Of a stretch of 64,000 bases of DNA, positions 51,504 to 61,387 are shown piece by piece (the stretch's first letter is position 1; every line of letters begins with the position of its first letter). The stretch comes from Methanolobus bombayensis (GTDB lineage: Archaea > Halobacteriota > Methanosarcinia > Methanosarcinales > Methanosarcinaceae). A program made the translations under genes and the position numbers. The stretch lies in assembly GCF_017873415.1 (NCBI RefSeq), contig NZ_JAGGKD010000010.1:16165-80164 (forward strand). The letters are read 5' to 3'. The notes under the pieces were generated by a model. That model was not told the origin of the DNA, did no database searches, and saw nothing but the letters and a program-made list of their open reading frames with translations.

Positions 51504-52679
51504 TCATTTACGGGTCTTTAAAATTGAAAAAGCTTCTATGAAAGTTTCCAATCCTGGTATTATATCATGCATATAGTTAATGATTGATTCCTTAAGGGGT
51601 GTTTTTCCATATTTGTGATTATATACAGCTACTGGTATCATTACAACAAAGGATATGACGAGTAAAGCTGTAAAAAACAGACCAATTTTTGAGAGATAAT
51701 TTACACCTTTATTAAATTCATCTACTTTACTTTCTTCATAATATGCTTTTTGTTTCAGTGACTCTAACTCTCTAGTAAGATTGTTATTATATCCATAATA
51801 AGTACATGTTTCATCAATAATCTTCAAATCATCACTTTCTGCAATACTGTATCCATCATAAACCCCCTTTCTTTTATTATCGAGATATGTCTGTACTAAA
51901 GAACTTATTTCGCTGTATCCTTCGCCACTTATACGGCTTTGCTCTACTAAAATAAAAAGTTGTTCTCGTATCAATAAATCAATTGCATCTTTTTCTGCTT
52001 GTTCTCTAGACCAATCGTCTTTAAGATTACTACTTTCAATAATCAAATTTAAATTTTCATCTATAAGAGTACCAGTAAGATTAAAACAACCCTCAGTAGC
52101 AAACTTCTGAATGTTTATATAATTAATATAATCAAAATGAACCAATGAGTTTTTTTCAATTAAAACATAATTATTCGATAAATCGACTCCCGCAATGATA
52201 GGAGTGCCAGATAATATTACTGCCGGAATACCTAAGGTAGTCATTGCTGAATTTGGATTAAGAATAGCACCGCTTACTATTATTTTTGATTCGCTATCCC
52301 TTATTGATTGAGCCAAATCTGGATTATGTGTGCCATAAGTGCAGATATAGTCTTCAATTGGTAGTTGTGTTTCAAAAAATTGAGATTCTTCAACTGTTTT
52401 TTGTGGGACATATTGTATCATTGCACCTTTTTTAGTGGATTTGGTTACTATGTAAGAATATGGATACCCGTTATAAAATGCAAAATGCTCTTTGTTTTCT
52501 ACGCTTAAATTAGAATTTTCTAAAATCAAATTATACGTATCCAAATATGATTCTGCGTAATTATCAAAAATCTTTTCAGTTGCTACTGGAGAAATATAAT
52601 TTATATGTAGATGATATCCTAAAAACGTGCCTATGATAAGAGTAACAATAACAATAGGCAATATTTTTTCAGGTTTCAC
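51504..52679 (-). CDS. Unknown membrane-anchored extracellular protein
   Basis: A 391-residue protein that I do not recognise. It has a membrane helix at each end (about 8-25 and 335-357), so the 300-residue middle probably faces outside. It contains a compact segment (SESKIIVSGAILNPNSAMTTL) that could bind a ligand, then a helical stretch with EQAEKDAIDLLIREQLFILV. The C-terminal cytoplasmic tail is short and basic. The start is GTG at 52679 with only a weak ribosome site. The gene is clearly richer in A+T than its neighbours. It lies 35 bases behind another small membrane protein and is probably cotranscribed with it. Confidence 0.7.
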   Translation of the reverse strand: MKPEKILPIVIVTLIIGTFLGYHLHINYISPVATEKIFDNYAESYLDTYNLILENSNLSVENKEHFAFYNGYPYSYIVTKSTKKGAMIQYVPQKTVEESQFFETQLPIEDYICTYGTHNPDLAQSIRDSESKIIVSGAILNPNSAMTTLGIPAVILSGTPIIAGVDLSNNYVLIEKNSLVHFDYINYINIQKFATEGCFNLTGTLIDENLNLIIESSNLKDDWSREQAEKDAIDLLIREQLFILVEQSRISGEGYSEISSLVQTYLDNKRKGVYDGYSIAESDDLKIIDETCTYYGYNNNLTRELESLKQKAYYEESKVDEFNKGVNYLSKIGLFFTALLVISFVVMIPVAVYNHKYGKTPLKESIINYMHDIIPGLETFIEAFSILKTRK

Positions 52680-52714
52680 AACTCAATAAAAACAATAAAG
52701 GTTGATAAAATATT

Positions 52715-53026
52715 CTATTTATGTTTTTGTTTATTCACATTTTCAGATTTATCACAGTAAAAATACTTGAAAACCATAATCATGAAAATCAAATACGATA
52801 TCCGAACTGACAAATCCATAAGACTGTATATGTTATGCATAGTCGTGTTTTTAATGGACATGTACAAATCGCCACCATCGAATAAAATTGTTCCATAAAT
52901 CAACAAAATTACAATTACAATAGCTGTTATTTGTGATTTTATAAACCATATCAAAGGTAAATACAATCTGACATTTTTTTTAGATATGTAGCAATCATCA
53001 TTTTCCAAGCAAATATTTTTATTCAT
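52715..53026 (-). CDS. Unknown small two-span membrane protein
   Basis: A 103-residue protein with two membrane helices (about 29-47 and 75-92) and charged ends; the family is not recognised. AAGGAG lies ten bases before the ATG, giving a firm start. Like the downstream gene it is unusually A+T-rich, which together with the lack of recognisable relatives suggests the pair was acquired. It is divergent from modA. Confidence 0.65.
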   Translation of the reverse strand: MNKNICLENDDCYISKKNVRLYLPLIWFIKSQITAIVIVILLIYGTILFDGGDLYMSIKNTTMHNIYSLMDLSVRISYLIFMIMVFKYFYCDKSENVNKQKHK

Positions 53027-53154
53027 ATAAATACTCCTTAACTTAACAGTATCACTATCAAGAAAATTACTTATATCAGAATGAGGAAGATAAGCGTTGT
53101 GTATCAGAGAACATAACGCATTGTCAATAGATAGTTTACGTTAAGTTCAGCTGA

Positions 53155-53164
53155 CTGCATGCAG
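53155..53164. promoter_or_regulatory. Short palindrome before modA
   Basis: CTGCATGCAG is a perfect 10-base palindrome directly before the modA ribosome site (GGAAGG, 53165-53170). A protein bound there could block translation initiation or transcription. It is too short to be sure. Confidence 0.25.
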
Positions 53165-53177
53165 GAAGGTAGTAATT

Positions 53178-53963
53178 ATGACATCCAACAATAAACTAAT
53201 TCTGGCTATTGCAGCCATACTTGCACTTGTGGTTTTTGTAAGCGGGTGCACAGACATAAATGCAGGTGAGGAAGGAACAACCATTACAGTATCTGCAGCA
53301 GCGAGTCTTACAGAAGCATTCACAGAACTTGAAACTGCTTTTGAGTATGAGAATCCTGATATCGATGTGAACTACAACTTTGCAGGATCCGGAACACTCA
53401 GGATGCAAATCGAAGGTGGAGCACCAATTGACGTGTTCGCATCAGCATCACAGAGTCATATGAATATATTAAGCAACCAGTCCTTAATAGTAGAAGAATC
53501 AAGAAAGGACTTTGCATCAAACTCAGTTGTACTGATAACACCTGTTGACAGTGAACTGAATATAACAGGAGCAGAAAATCTTCTTTCAGATGATGTTGAA
53601 ACAATAAGCATTGGAAATCCTGAAACAGCACCAGTTGGAAAATACACCGTGGAAGCACTTGAAGAAGCAGGCCTCTGGGATGAACTTCAATCCAAAACAC
53701 TGCTTGCTGATGACGTAAAGCAGGTGCTCGTCTACGTTGAAAGAGGAGAAGTTGACGCAGGATTTGTTTATAGCACAGATGCAGCAACAGCAGATGAAGG
53801 AACAATTGAAGTAAAAGCAACCATTCCAACTGTTACCCCAATCAGCTATCCGATAGCAGTAGTCGATTCATCCGAACACCAGGATGAAGCACAGACATTT
53901 GTTGACTTTGTCACATCTGAAGAAGGAATGGCGATTCTGAAATCCTACGGATTCACAGCTTAA
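53178..53963 (+). CDS. modA: Molybdate ABC transporter substrate-binding lipoprotein ModA
   Basis: A 261-residue lipoprotein that captures molybdate or tungstate outside the membrane. A signal peptide ends in the lipobox VSGC (Cys near residue 23). Oxyanion-binding segments are SAAASLTEAFTELE (about 37-50), YNFAGSGTLRMQIEGGAPID (about 65-84) and GNPETAPVGKYTVEALEEAG (about 154-173). The C-terminus ends EEGMAILKSYGFTA. Molybdenum or tungsten is needed for formylmethanofuran dehydrogenase in methanogens. GGAAGGT lies upstream of the ATG. It is first of modABC; modB follows after 12 bases. Confidence 0.93.
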   Translation: MTSNNKLILAIAAILALVVFVSGCTDINAGEEGTTITVSAAASLTEAFTELETAFEYENPDIDVNYNFAGSGTLRMQIEGGAPIDVFASASQSHMNILSNQSLIVEESRKDFASNSVVLITPVDSELNITGAENLLSDDVETISIGNPETAPVGKYTVEALEEAGLWDELQSKTLLADDVKQVLVYVERGEVDAGFVYSTDAATADEGTIEVKATIPTVTPISYPIAVVDSSEHQDEAQTFVDFVTSEEGMAILKSYGFTA

Positions 53964-53975
53964 AAGGAAAAGAAA

Positions 53976-54644
53976 ATGTTCGACCAGATTGGATTTCCCC
54001 TGTTGATCACCCTGAAGATCGCCGGCCTGTCCACATTGATTGTTGCAATAACAGGCATGGTGATATCTTACATACTTGCAAGACGTGATTTTGTAGGGAA
54101 ATGGCTGGTCGACATTCTTGTAACCTTACCCCTTGTGCTCCCACCCACAGTAACAGGTTACCTTCTGGTAGTTCTGCTTGGAAAGAAAGGAATGCTCGGT
54201 AGTATTTTGTACAACCTCACAGGATGGACAATAGTATTCACCTGGCAGGCAGCAGTTATTGCTGCTTTTGTCGTGTCCCTCCCACTTATGGTAAAAACCA
54301 CCACCGCAGCCATAGAAGCAGTGGACAGGGAATATGAATATGCAGCTTTCACCCTTGGAAGGAAAGAACTCGATACCGCACTTTTTATCACACTTCCACT
54401 TGCCAAAAAAGGCATACTTGCAGGAATAGTACTCAGTTTTGCAAGGGCTGTCGGAGAATTCGGTGCAACACTTATGTTTGCCGGGAATATTCCCGGAAGA
54501 ACGAACACAATGTCGATTTCAATATACAGCGCATTCCAGGCGGGGAACAGCGAACTTGCAAACATGCTGGTCATTATACTGATCCTGATGTCCCTGCTTT
54601 CAATGGCGATAACTGCAAAGATCATCAATAACTGGAAAATATGA
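53976..54644 (+). CDS. modB: Molybdate ABC transporter permease ModB
   Basis: A 222-residue membrane protein with about five membrane helices that forms the channel for molybdate. The cytoplasmic coupling loop EYEYAAFTLGRKELDTALFI (about 126-145) holds the EAA-type contact with the ATPase, followed by ILAGIVLSFARAVGEFGATL, the conserved segment of this family. It starts 12 bases after modA and ends 9 bases before modC. Confidence 0.94.
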   Translation: MFDQIGFPLLITLKIAGLSTLIVAITGMVISYILARRDFVGKWLVDILVTLPLVLPPTVTGYLLVVLLGKKGMLGSILYNLTGWTIVFTWQAAVIAAFVVSLPLMVKTTTAAIEAVDREYEYAAFTLGRKELDTALFITLPLAKKGILAGIVLSFARAVGEFGATLMFAGNIPGRTNTMSISIYSAFQAGNSELANMLVIILILMSLLSMAITAKIINNWKI

Positions 54645-54653
54645 GGTTAAATT

Positions 54654-55772
54654 GTGGGAATTAAGGCAGATTTTCGAAGAAGATATTTCAGAAAAAAAAG
54701 TGATAAGAAAAAAGGTATTGAGCCTCTTTTCATACTTGATGCCCAGTTTGAGGTCGGTGATGAACTTGCAGTCTTTTTCGGACGTTCCGGTACGGGAAAA
54801 ACTACAGCTCTGCAATGTATATCCGGTTTGCTGGAACCAAACGGTGGAAAAATAATTGTCAACGGAACAGTTTATTTCGACTGCCACAAAAGAATAAATC
54901 TTCCTGTGCAGCAGCGTAGCCTTGGTTATGTATTTCAGAATTACGCACTCTTTCCTCACATGGACGTGAAAAAGAACATAGCCTACGGCCTGAAAGGATG
55001 GGATGAAAATGAGAAAGAGGAAAGGATCAAAGAAATGCTCCAGATGCTTGAGATAGAAGGATTGGGAGAGAACTATCCTTCTCAACTCTCAGGCGGCCAG
55101 AAACAGAGGGTTGCATTGGCACGTGCTCTGGCACCAAAACCTGACATACTCCTGCTTGATGAACCTTTTTCTGCTCTTGACAGGGTTGTCCGTATGAAAC
55201 TAAGGGAAAAGATCAAGGATATACAGAGGGAACTGAAAATACCTGTACTTTTTATTACTCACAACCATGTTGAAGCTTTCACAATAGCTGATAAGATCGT
55301 TGTGTTCCATGATGGCCGTGTGCAGCAGATAGGAACCCCTGAAGATGTATTCTATCATCCCAGGAATAGCCATGTTGCCGAACTTGTGGGTGTCACCAAC
55401 ATATTTGAGGATTCAGTAGTGGTAAAAGATGATGAAATGGCAGGAACGATCAAATTGAGTTGTGAGGATATGGAAGTTACTGCAAAAAGACCGGAATTTA
55501 AGATAAAGGATAAATTATCCTGGGGAATACGTCCGGAGAATCTGCGCATCCTGCCTGCAACTGATGATTCTGCCTGTGAGGAAAATACATTTCGAGCATG
55601 TGTGAAAAGCATGGTAAACAAAGGATCAAGTAAAGTCCTTGCCCTTGAAGTTAAAGAGAAAAGCAATTATTTGATCGCTGAACTCGGTAATCAGTCCTTT
55701 GAAAATATGGACCTGAAAGCTGAAGATGATTGTCTTGTTCGTATCGAAAGGGACAGGATAGTCCTTTTCTAA
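54654..55772 (+). CDS. modC: Molybdate ABC transporter ATPase ModC
   Basis: A 372-residue ATPase. Walker A is GRSGTGKTT (about 43-51), the Q-loop VFQNYALFPH (about 90-99), signature LSGGQKQRVALARALA (about 143-158) and Walker B ILLLDEPFSALD (about 163-174). A C-terminal regulatory domain of the TOBE type follows (about 240-372, with WGIRPENLRIL). The N-terminus has an unusual 25-residue lysine/arginine-rich stretch (RRRYFRKKSDKKKG) within the first beta strands. The start is GTG 54654 with GAGGT six bases upstream. Confidence 0.92.
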   Translation: MGIKADFRRRYFRKKSDKKKGIEPLFILDAQFEVGDELAVFFGRSGTGKTTALQCISGLLEPNGGKIIVNGTVYFDCHKRINLPVQQRSLGYVFQNYALFPHMDVKKNIAYGLKGWDENEKEERIKEMLQMLEIEGLGENYPSQLSGGQKQRVALARALAPKPDILLLDEPFSALDRVVRMKLREKIKDIQRELKIPVLFITHNHVEAFTIADKIVVFHDGRVQQIGTPEDVFYHPRNSHVAELVGVTNIFEDSVVVKDDEMAGTIKLSCEDMEVTAKRPEFKIKDKLSWGIRPENLRILPATDDSACEENTFRACVKSMVNKGSSKVLALEVKEKSNYLIAELGNQSFENMDLKAEDDCLVRIERDRIVLF

Positions 55773-55921
55773 AAAGATTCAGTTGTCCTTTGCATTATTA
55801 TATTGATTTTACATCTGCTGCCAGGATATGCAATAAGATTGCTTCCGGATACCTCGAGGCTTACTCTGATCAGAATGCCCAATAAACTTTTAAAGTTGCA
55901 TTACCTTTTCTGTATGAAGAG

Positions 55922-57226
55922 ATGAAATTCATTGAAAGGCTTTTTGGAAAAAAGCAGGAAAAAGAAGAGTCTCATTCAGCTATTTTTGAGTTCAGAGAAC
56001 TTACCTCAATTGTAACAGATGAGTCTGAAAAGCAGGAAGAAAAACTCAAACCTATCGTTGCGGATCATTACGATTCAATAAAAGAGGTACTGGAAGAAAT
56101 AGATGTTCTGAGGAAGGAACTTCTTGAGGCAGAACCCATAGAGAATGTGAGCAAAAGGGGAGAGAAACTCGGTGACTCAAACAGAGATAACGTTGCCAAT
56201 AACCTGAAACTTATTAATGATAAGCTGAAAGTTCCGGAAGACAAATCACCTTTAGATGCCTCTGAATTCTACAAAGAAGCAAAATCGATCCTAAAAACTG
56301 TTCTAGATAACACCAATCGTAGTCTGATGTACATTAAAGCCCTTTACCCGCAGGAACACCAGAAGATCAACCAGGGTCTTGCTGAACTGGAAGATGCTCT
56401 GGATGGACTTTATTCATCAATCATGCAGGGAATCAAAAGATTAGAAGGCCTGAAAATGGTCGCATCTGATGTTGAGGAAGTAAAAAGAATAGAAGAGGAA
56501 ATGGACAGCAGTGCTAAAAAGATACAGGAACTTCATTCCAGGTATGATTCCGCAAAGGAGAAACTCAGCAGGGCGGATTCAAGACTCACAGAACTTGAGA
56601 ATAGTGAAGAATTTGAAAAAGCAAGGCAGCTGAAGGATGAGATCAAAACAGTTGAATTAGAAATAGCTGACATTGAAGTAGAAACAAAGAGATTGTTTAC
56701 ACCTCTTTCCAAAGCAATTTCAAGGATGGAAAAACAGGATAATAGTGAAAGATGTGTGCTTTCACCTGATAATAGAGCAATACTGAACTCAATTAAAGAA
56801 AAACCTGCTGATGCGATAGAACAGAATATCGATCCATTCCTTTCAGAACTCACAAACCGGATCGAGAGCGGAGAACTTGGACTTAAGGACCAGATGTGTG
56901 AAAAAGCCCTGAAGCAGATAGAGGTTCTCAACGATGAGAAAACAATATCATCACTCATTGAACACAGAAAAGAACATCTTGAAGAGAAAGACGAACTCCT
57001 TGATGAGCTGAATAGTCTTAGCATCTACCAGGAGAAAGAAGATATCGAGAAAGAGATTGAGAAATACAATAAAAGTATGAAAGATGTGAACAATGATATC
57101 GACTCCGAGAGCAAACACCTGTACAACCTTAAAGATGAAATTGAAAAGAAAAAATCAGACCTTCTGTCAAATACAAGAGATGTGTTTGGAGAAGAAACTG
57201 AGATCAAGTATAATGAATTAACTTGA
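55922..57226 (+). CDS. Unknown coiled-coil protein
   Basis: A 434-residue, mostly helical, highly charged cytoplasmic protein of unknown function. After a basic start (KFIERLFGKKQEKEES) it has a helical bundle (about 25-190) with LDGLYSSIMQGIKRLEGLK, a long coiled coil (about 185-245) and another near the C-terminus (about 330-425). No catalytic motif is visible. It may be a scaffold; the coiled coils also explain why searches could hit SMC-like proteins falsely. It stands alone, 150 bases after modC. Confidence 0.75.
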   Translation: MKFIERLFGKKQEKEESHSAIFEFRELTSIVTDESEKQEEKLKPIVADHYDSIKEVLEEIDVLRKELLEAEPIENVSKRGEKLGDSNRDNVANNLKLINDKLKVPEDKSPLDASEFYKEAKSILKTVLDNTNRSLMYIKALYPQEHQKINQGLAELEDALDGLYSSIMQGIKRLEGLKMVASDVEEVKRIEEEMDSSAKKIQELHSRYDSAKEKLSRADSRLTELENSEEFEKARQLKDEIKTVELEIADIEVETKRLFTPLSKAISRMEKQDNSERCVLSPDNRAILNSIKEKPADAIEQNIDPFLSELTNRIESGELGLKDQMCEKALKQIEVLNDEKTISSLIEHRKEHLEEKDELLDELNSLSIYQEKEDIEKEIEKYNKSMKDVNNDIDSESKHLYNLKDEIEKKKSDLLSNTRDVFGEETEIKYNELT

Positions 57227-57315
57227 TATAAATTATTTATTATGTCTTTATTTTCATCCATTCCGACATAAATGCTGCTGATTTTTGAATAAATGAAAAA
57301 GAAGAGATCAAAGTA

Positions 57316-60300
57316 TTATTTTGATTTCTTCGTTCTGCAAACTAATGCCAGAATTGTAACAATGATCAAACCAGAAAAAGCCACCAATGAATTAAATGGA
57401 CCCTCTCCGGAAGATTCTGAATCAAGCGGAACATCCGATACTGTTTTCTCAAAAACCGGACCATCTGCAACATTGCCAGAAGATGAGCCTGCGTTTACCG
57501 GATTTTCTCCTGAAATATCCACACAGATTATAAATGGCGAAAATCCTGTGGTTGTTGCTTCAAAGTAGAAGTACTCATCATCTTCACCTGTTACAACAAT
57601 TGGAAGTTTGTTCCAGATACCATCTGAGAAGTGTTCCATGTGGACATTCCCTTCACCAAAGCCATTCGACTCAAGCCATTCCTTTGAAACCGAGAAAGAT
57701 ATCTTCGCATCACCAATACCAGATGAGAACTCTTCATCGCCAAGGATGATTTCCATTCCCTTATAAACCGTTACTGATGCAGGTGCAGGAGAAGTTTCCG
57801 GCAATTCATCAAGAAGACTTACAGTTGCCATTACATAACCCTCATTTATGTCAGACTCAAAACTAATCTCGTTTACCGGAGTGGAACCATCTGTGAAGAC
57901 ATATTCTACTTCAGCATCCTTTCCAACAAAACGTACACTTGAATCAGTTGCAACGATATTTGCCGGAGATGATGTGGTTGTGGCTATTTTTAAGCGAATT
58001 CCATCATTATCGTCTTCATGACTGGAACTGATGTCTAAAACAGCTGGTTGAACATCATTTAAGGTCAATGGAAGATTATCAGTATTGTTACCATCATCGA
58101 TTATCTCATATGCAGTACAGAAACCATTTCCTATGGAATATTCAGTCTGACTCCAGCCCGTACCATCCGGCTTTGCCCAGAAATTTCCGCCAAGGTAGCT
58201 CCGGTTGATGATATTTGTATCTGATGTCTTTGTTATGTTCCATTTGTTGGAAACGCCGCCTGATACGTAGGCATTGTTGCTGTTGTTGAAATAGTTATTA
58301 TAGATCAGATTGTCACTGCATCCGGAAAGAAAGATCCCATAGTTATTATTGTCATTTAAAGTGGAATTTGAAACTTCGTTGCCTTCTGAATCGGTCATGT
58401 ATATACCATATCCATTGTCAATGGAGGTACAGTTATTAATTTTACTAATTGTAGTATTGTAAAGTCGAATACCAAAATATGTATTTTTGACCTCTATTCC
58501 TTCAATGGTGATATTTGAACAATCAACAAGGAAGATCTTACCTGCATTCGAATCCTTATCAATAACAATATCCGATACTCCACTAAGATAGTAAATAGGT
58601 TTACCATCTATCGTATTACTTGTATCGATGACATTCGTATGTGATTCAAGCAAACAATTATACCGACTTCCTGATATTGAATTATTTGAAAAATAATTGT
58701 TACCTGAATATTCGACATATAGACCGGATAGTGTATTGTTATCAATAGTACAATTCAGGAAACTGCTATTGTATGTTCCCTGCATGATCAGACCGGAAAG
58801 ATAATTATCAGTTATTCTGCATCCGATCACATTGCATTCGTTCGCGTACAGCAGGTAAATTCCATAATGTCCACCTGAAACAGTGATATTCTGGATTGTG
58901 GCGTTATTTGCCCACAAGAAGAATGCATAATTGGATGGATCAGCCTTATCCGTATCAGAGGATATTACTGTTACATCATCAGGATCATTTGTGGAAGACC
59001 TGATAGTAATATTATCTTTTCTGACCCTTATTCTCTCATTGTAGATTCCAGGTTCAATTACAATAGTGTCTCCTTCTGATGCTGCATCTATGGCATCCTG
59101 AATAAGTGTGAACTCTGCAGTACCACTGCTATTCACAGTAAGAGATGTATTCAGCACCTGTATGAAAGAAGTCCTTGTTGAGATGTTATTACCAAAACTA
59201 TTCGATGCATTGAGGGTCACATTATAGTTTCCCGGAGTCGAGTAGGAATGTGATGGATCCTGTAATGTTGATGTTGAATCATCCCCAAAGTCCCATTCCC
59301 AGGAAACCGGTGAAAAAAGACTTACGTCGCTGAAGTTGACCGATTCATTCACATGAACATATCTTCTGTCAGCTACAAATGCTGCCTCAGGAATCTTATT
59401 CTCTTTGGTGAAAGCTTTGATACATATGTTCATATCTGATGCAGAAATATCGATCCAGTTAACGCCATCAGAACTTGCATAGCTTTCCCCTGACCCAGAG
59501 TGGAAATTATTGCTGCTGTATCCGTATACAGGTTTTTCTACAGCTATCGGATAATTGAAGTCGGGTGTTGTGAAATTAATAAGCACTGAAAATTTCTGGC
59601 CTGCTGAAAGTGTAACATTGCTATCAAGTTCAACTGTATGATAACCAGCCACAGGAATGCTTCCGTTCTTTACGGATACAGGACCTGAAGAATTAACCGG
59701 ACCATTCTCAGGGTCGAGATAGATAGAAATATTATATGAAGTATTTGAATCTACAGCATAGAAACTTACAGCTTCAAGTGTTTCATTTGAATCAGCAGTA
59801 AATACATTGGCACCTGTAAGAGACGTATCATTATCACCAACACTTTTACACCAACCAAGAGGATCGTACTGGTATATCCGGTCATAGTTGCTTACATTAT
59901 CCGCAGTGAATAAAAAATTGATATTATAATTTTTGTATATGCTATCAGAAGAAGTTCCTATTGATGTATCATAATAAGAGACATAGAAGTAACCATCTTC
60001 TCCCCAGTTCTCACCCCAGGAATTTTTCACAATATATGCACCATTTCCAGGTGCTGCAGGTGTGAACTTCTTCCTGTTAAAATTATCATCCCAGCCTACC
60101 AGGGTCACTGCGTGAGTAATAACCGCATCTTCATCATAGCAATAATAAGTATTATTTGCTTCATTGAAAAAACGAGATTCATCACTGTGTATTGCTATTC
60201 CAATGGCACCATACTCCATCATCATCAATTTGGAAATATTACTGGAGTAATTCACAAAAGGAAATATGAAGGTTTCCTGAACATGTTTTGCTGTTATGGC

Positions 60301-61071
60301 ATCAGACGGAGAAACTGGTGAAAGATCATCATAAGGGTCATCTGATTCCATTATTGGCCCATCCCACCTTGCAAGATAGGCAAGAGCCATCATATTGTTC
60401 CCGCCAGCATCAGGAGAAGAGGAGTCAAAACCATTCTCATTTGATATCAGCAGAGTGTTCTTCATATGATTCTCAGAAAAGTCCCGGGTTTCAGACCTGT
60501 TGTGTATCAGATAGGACTCCAGTGAACCAAGAGTACTAAAAGTCCAGCAGCTTCCTGCAAAACCTTGGTCCTTTACACTTGTGACACCTCCTTCTTCCCG
60601 CAGGTCATAACTGGAAGGAATAAGCGCTTCAGAACCATATAATGTAATACCAGATGGTGAAAAGTCAGAATTGACTTCTGTCATCACCATATCCATACCC
60701 ACCGGTGAAAGATAAGAAAAATCTATAGGATAAGGAACAAAACCGGTTGAAGGTGTAAAAATATCAGAGTCAACATTTTCTTTTGATAATGAAAAAGATG
60801 ATTGGCTATCTGGTAATATCAAACCAGATAAAGTAATCATATCATCTGTGCCGGACTCATTCTGAGTTCTTATCAGAGAATCCTGATATTGAATAAATTC
60901 TGGGTTTAAAGGTGCCGTAGATAATTGCCAGCTGTTGAGACTTTCTCTGGAATTCAATTCATATTTAGAATCAATATCTGCTGCGCTGACAGAAATGACA
61001 GGGATAATGGTGAAAAACATTATCAAGCAGAACATTAAGGATATTACAAAATAATTTATTTGTTTTTTCAT
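57316..61071 (-). CDS. Secreted papain-like protease with PKD, beta-helix and PGF-pre-PGF domains
   Basis: A 1251-residue surface protein starting at ATG 61071 (GAGGTG nine bases upstream; an in-frame GTG at 61083 lies in that site). After a signal peptide it has a C1 peptidase domain: catalytic Cys in GFAGSCWTFSTLGSLESYL (about 170-190), His in ITHAVTLVGWDD and Asn in VKNSWGENWG. A lectin-like beta domain follows, then a PKD domain (WEWDFGDDSTSTLQDPSHSY), a right-handed beta-helix with NosD-type repeats (IQNITVSGGHYGIYLL onward), a PGF-pre-PGF domain and a C-terminal membrane helix with a basic end. It probably degrades or remodels surface proteins. Confidence 0.88.
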   Translation of the reverse strand: MKKQINYFVISLMFCLIMFFTIIPVISVSAADIDSKYELNSRESLNSWQLSTAPLNPEFIQYQDSLIRTQNESGTDDMITLSGLILPDSQSSFSLSKENVDSDIFTPSTGFVPYPIDFSYLSPVGMDMVMTEVNSDFSPSGITLYGSEALIPSSYDLREEGGVTSVKDQGFAGSCWTFSTLGSLESYLIHNRSETRDFSENHMKNTLLISNENGFDSSSPDAGGNNMMALAYLARWDGPIMESDDPYDDLSPVSPSDAITAKHVQETFIFPFVNYSSNISKLMMMEYGAIGIAIHSDESRFFNEANNTYYCYDEDAVITHAVTLVGWDDNFNRKKFTPAAPGNGAYIVKNSWGENWGEDGYFYVSYYDTSIGTSSDSIYKNYNINFLFTADNVSNYDRIYQYDPLGWCKSVGDNDTSLTGANVFTADSNETLEAVSFYAVDSNTSYNISIYLDPENGPVNSSGPVSVKNGSIPVAGYHTVELDSNVTLSAGQKFSVLINFTTPDFNYPIAVEKPVYGYSSNNFHSGSGESYASSDGVNWIDISASDMNICIKAFTKENKIPEAAFVADRRYVHVNESVNFSDVSLFSPVSWEWDFGDDSTSTLQDPSHSYSTPGNYNVTLNASNSFGNNISTRTSFIQVLNTSLTVNSSGTAEFTLIQDAIDAASEGDTIVIEPGIYNERIRVRKDNITIRSSTNDPDDVTVISSDTDKADPSNYAFFLWANNATIQNITVSGGHYGIYLLYANECNVIGCRITDNYLSGLIMQGTYNSSFLNCTIDNNTLSGLYVEYSGNNYFSNNSISGSRYNCLLESHTNVIDTSNTIDGKPIYYLSGVSDIVIDKDSNAGKIFLVDCSNITIEGIEVKNTYFGIRLYNTTISKINNCTSIDNGYGIYMTDSEGNEVSNSTLNDNNNYGIFLSGCSDNLIYNNYFNNSNNAYVSGGVSNKWNITKTSDTNIINRSYLGGNFWAKPDGTGWSQTEYSIGNGFCTAYEIIDDGNNTDNLPLTLNDVQPAVLDISSSHEDDNDGIRLKIATTTSSPANIVATDSSVRFVGKDAEVEYVFTDGSTPVNEISFESDINEGYVMATVSLLDELPETSPAPASVTVYKGMEIILGDEEFSSGIGDAKISFSVSKEWLESNGFGEGNVHMEHFSDGIWNKLPIVVTGEDDEYFYFEATTTGFSPFIICVDISGENPVNAGSSSGNVADGPVFEKTVSDVPLDSESSGEGPFNSLVAFSGLIIVTILALVCRTKKSK

Positions 61072-61239
61072 CTGATACCGCACCTCTGAGAAGATACCAT
61101 AAATACATAATGAAAATATAAATATAATTTATAATATAATACTTGCCCTTTGAAAGAGAGGATAATAGTTTTGAGGTTTCACAAAAAATAAATGGATATC
61201 GAACCTATAATAAATAAGAATCGTATTCAGGAGGAGAAC

Positions 61240-61365
61240 ATGGGAAAAGATGAAACAGACAGGTACAGAATAAAAGAAGTAGAAGATTTTGAGAAAAGAA
61301 AGAAGAAAGAAAAGAAAGACGAGAAAAAAAAGGAAAAAAGAAATATTCTCGGGCTCAATGACTGA
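61240..61365 (+). CDS. Very small lysine/glutamate-rich protein
   Basis: A 41-codon gene with a strong ribosome site (AGGAGGAG, six bases before the ATG). The product is almost entirely charged (DRYRIKEVEDFEKRKKKEKK, then KRNILGLND) and would be a soluble, possibly helical or disordered peptide. The function is unknown. The second TnpB element begins about 15 bases after its stop. Confidence 0.5.
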   Translation: MGKDETDRYRIKEVEDFEKRKKKEKKDEKKKEKRNILGLND

Positions 61366-61387
61366 GTCTCATTTTTTTCGTGAACTA

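Noticed and set aside
53398..53829. Open frame of 143 codons antisense to modA
   Set aside because: Leu-rich shadow frame opposite a clear ModA gene, with no ribosome site.
55922..57226. Reading the coiled-coil protein after modC as an SMC-type ATPase
   Set aside because: It has coiled coils but no Walker A, signature or Walker B motif.
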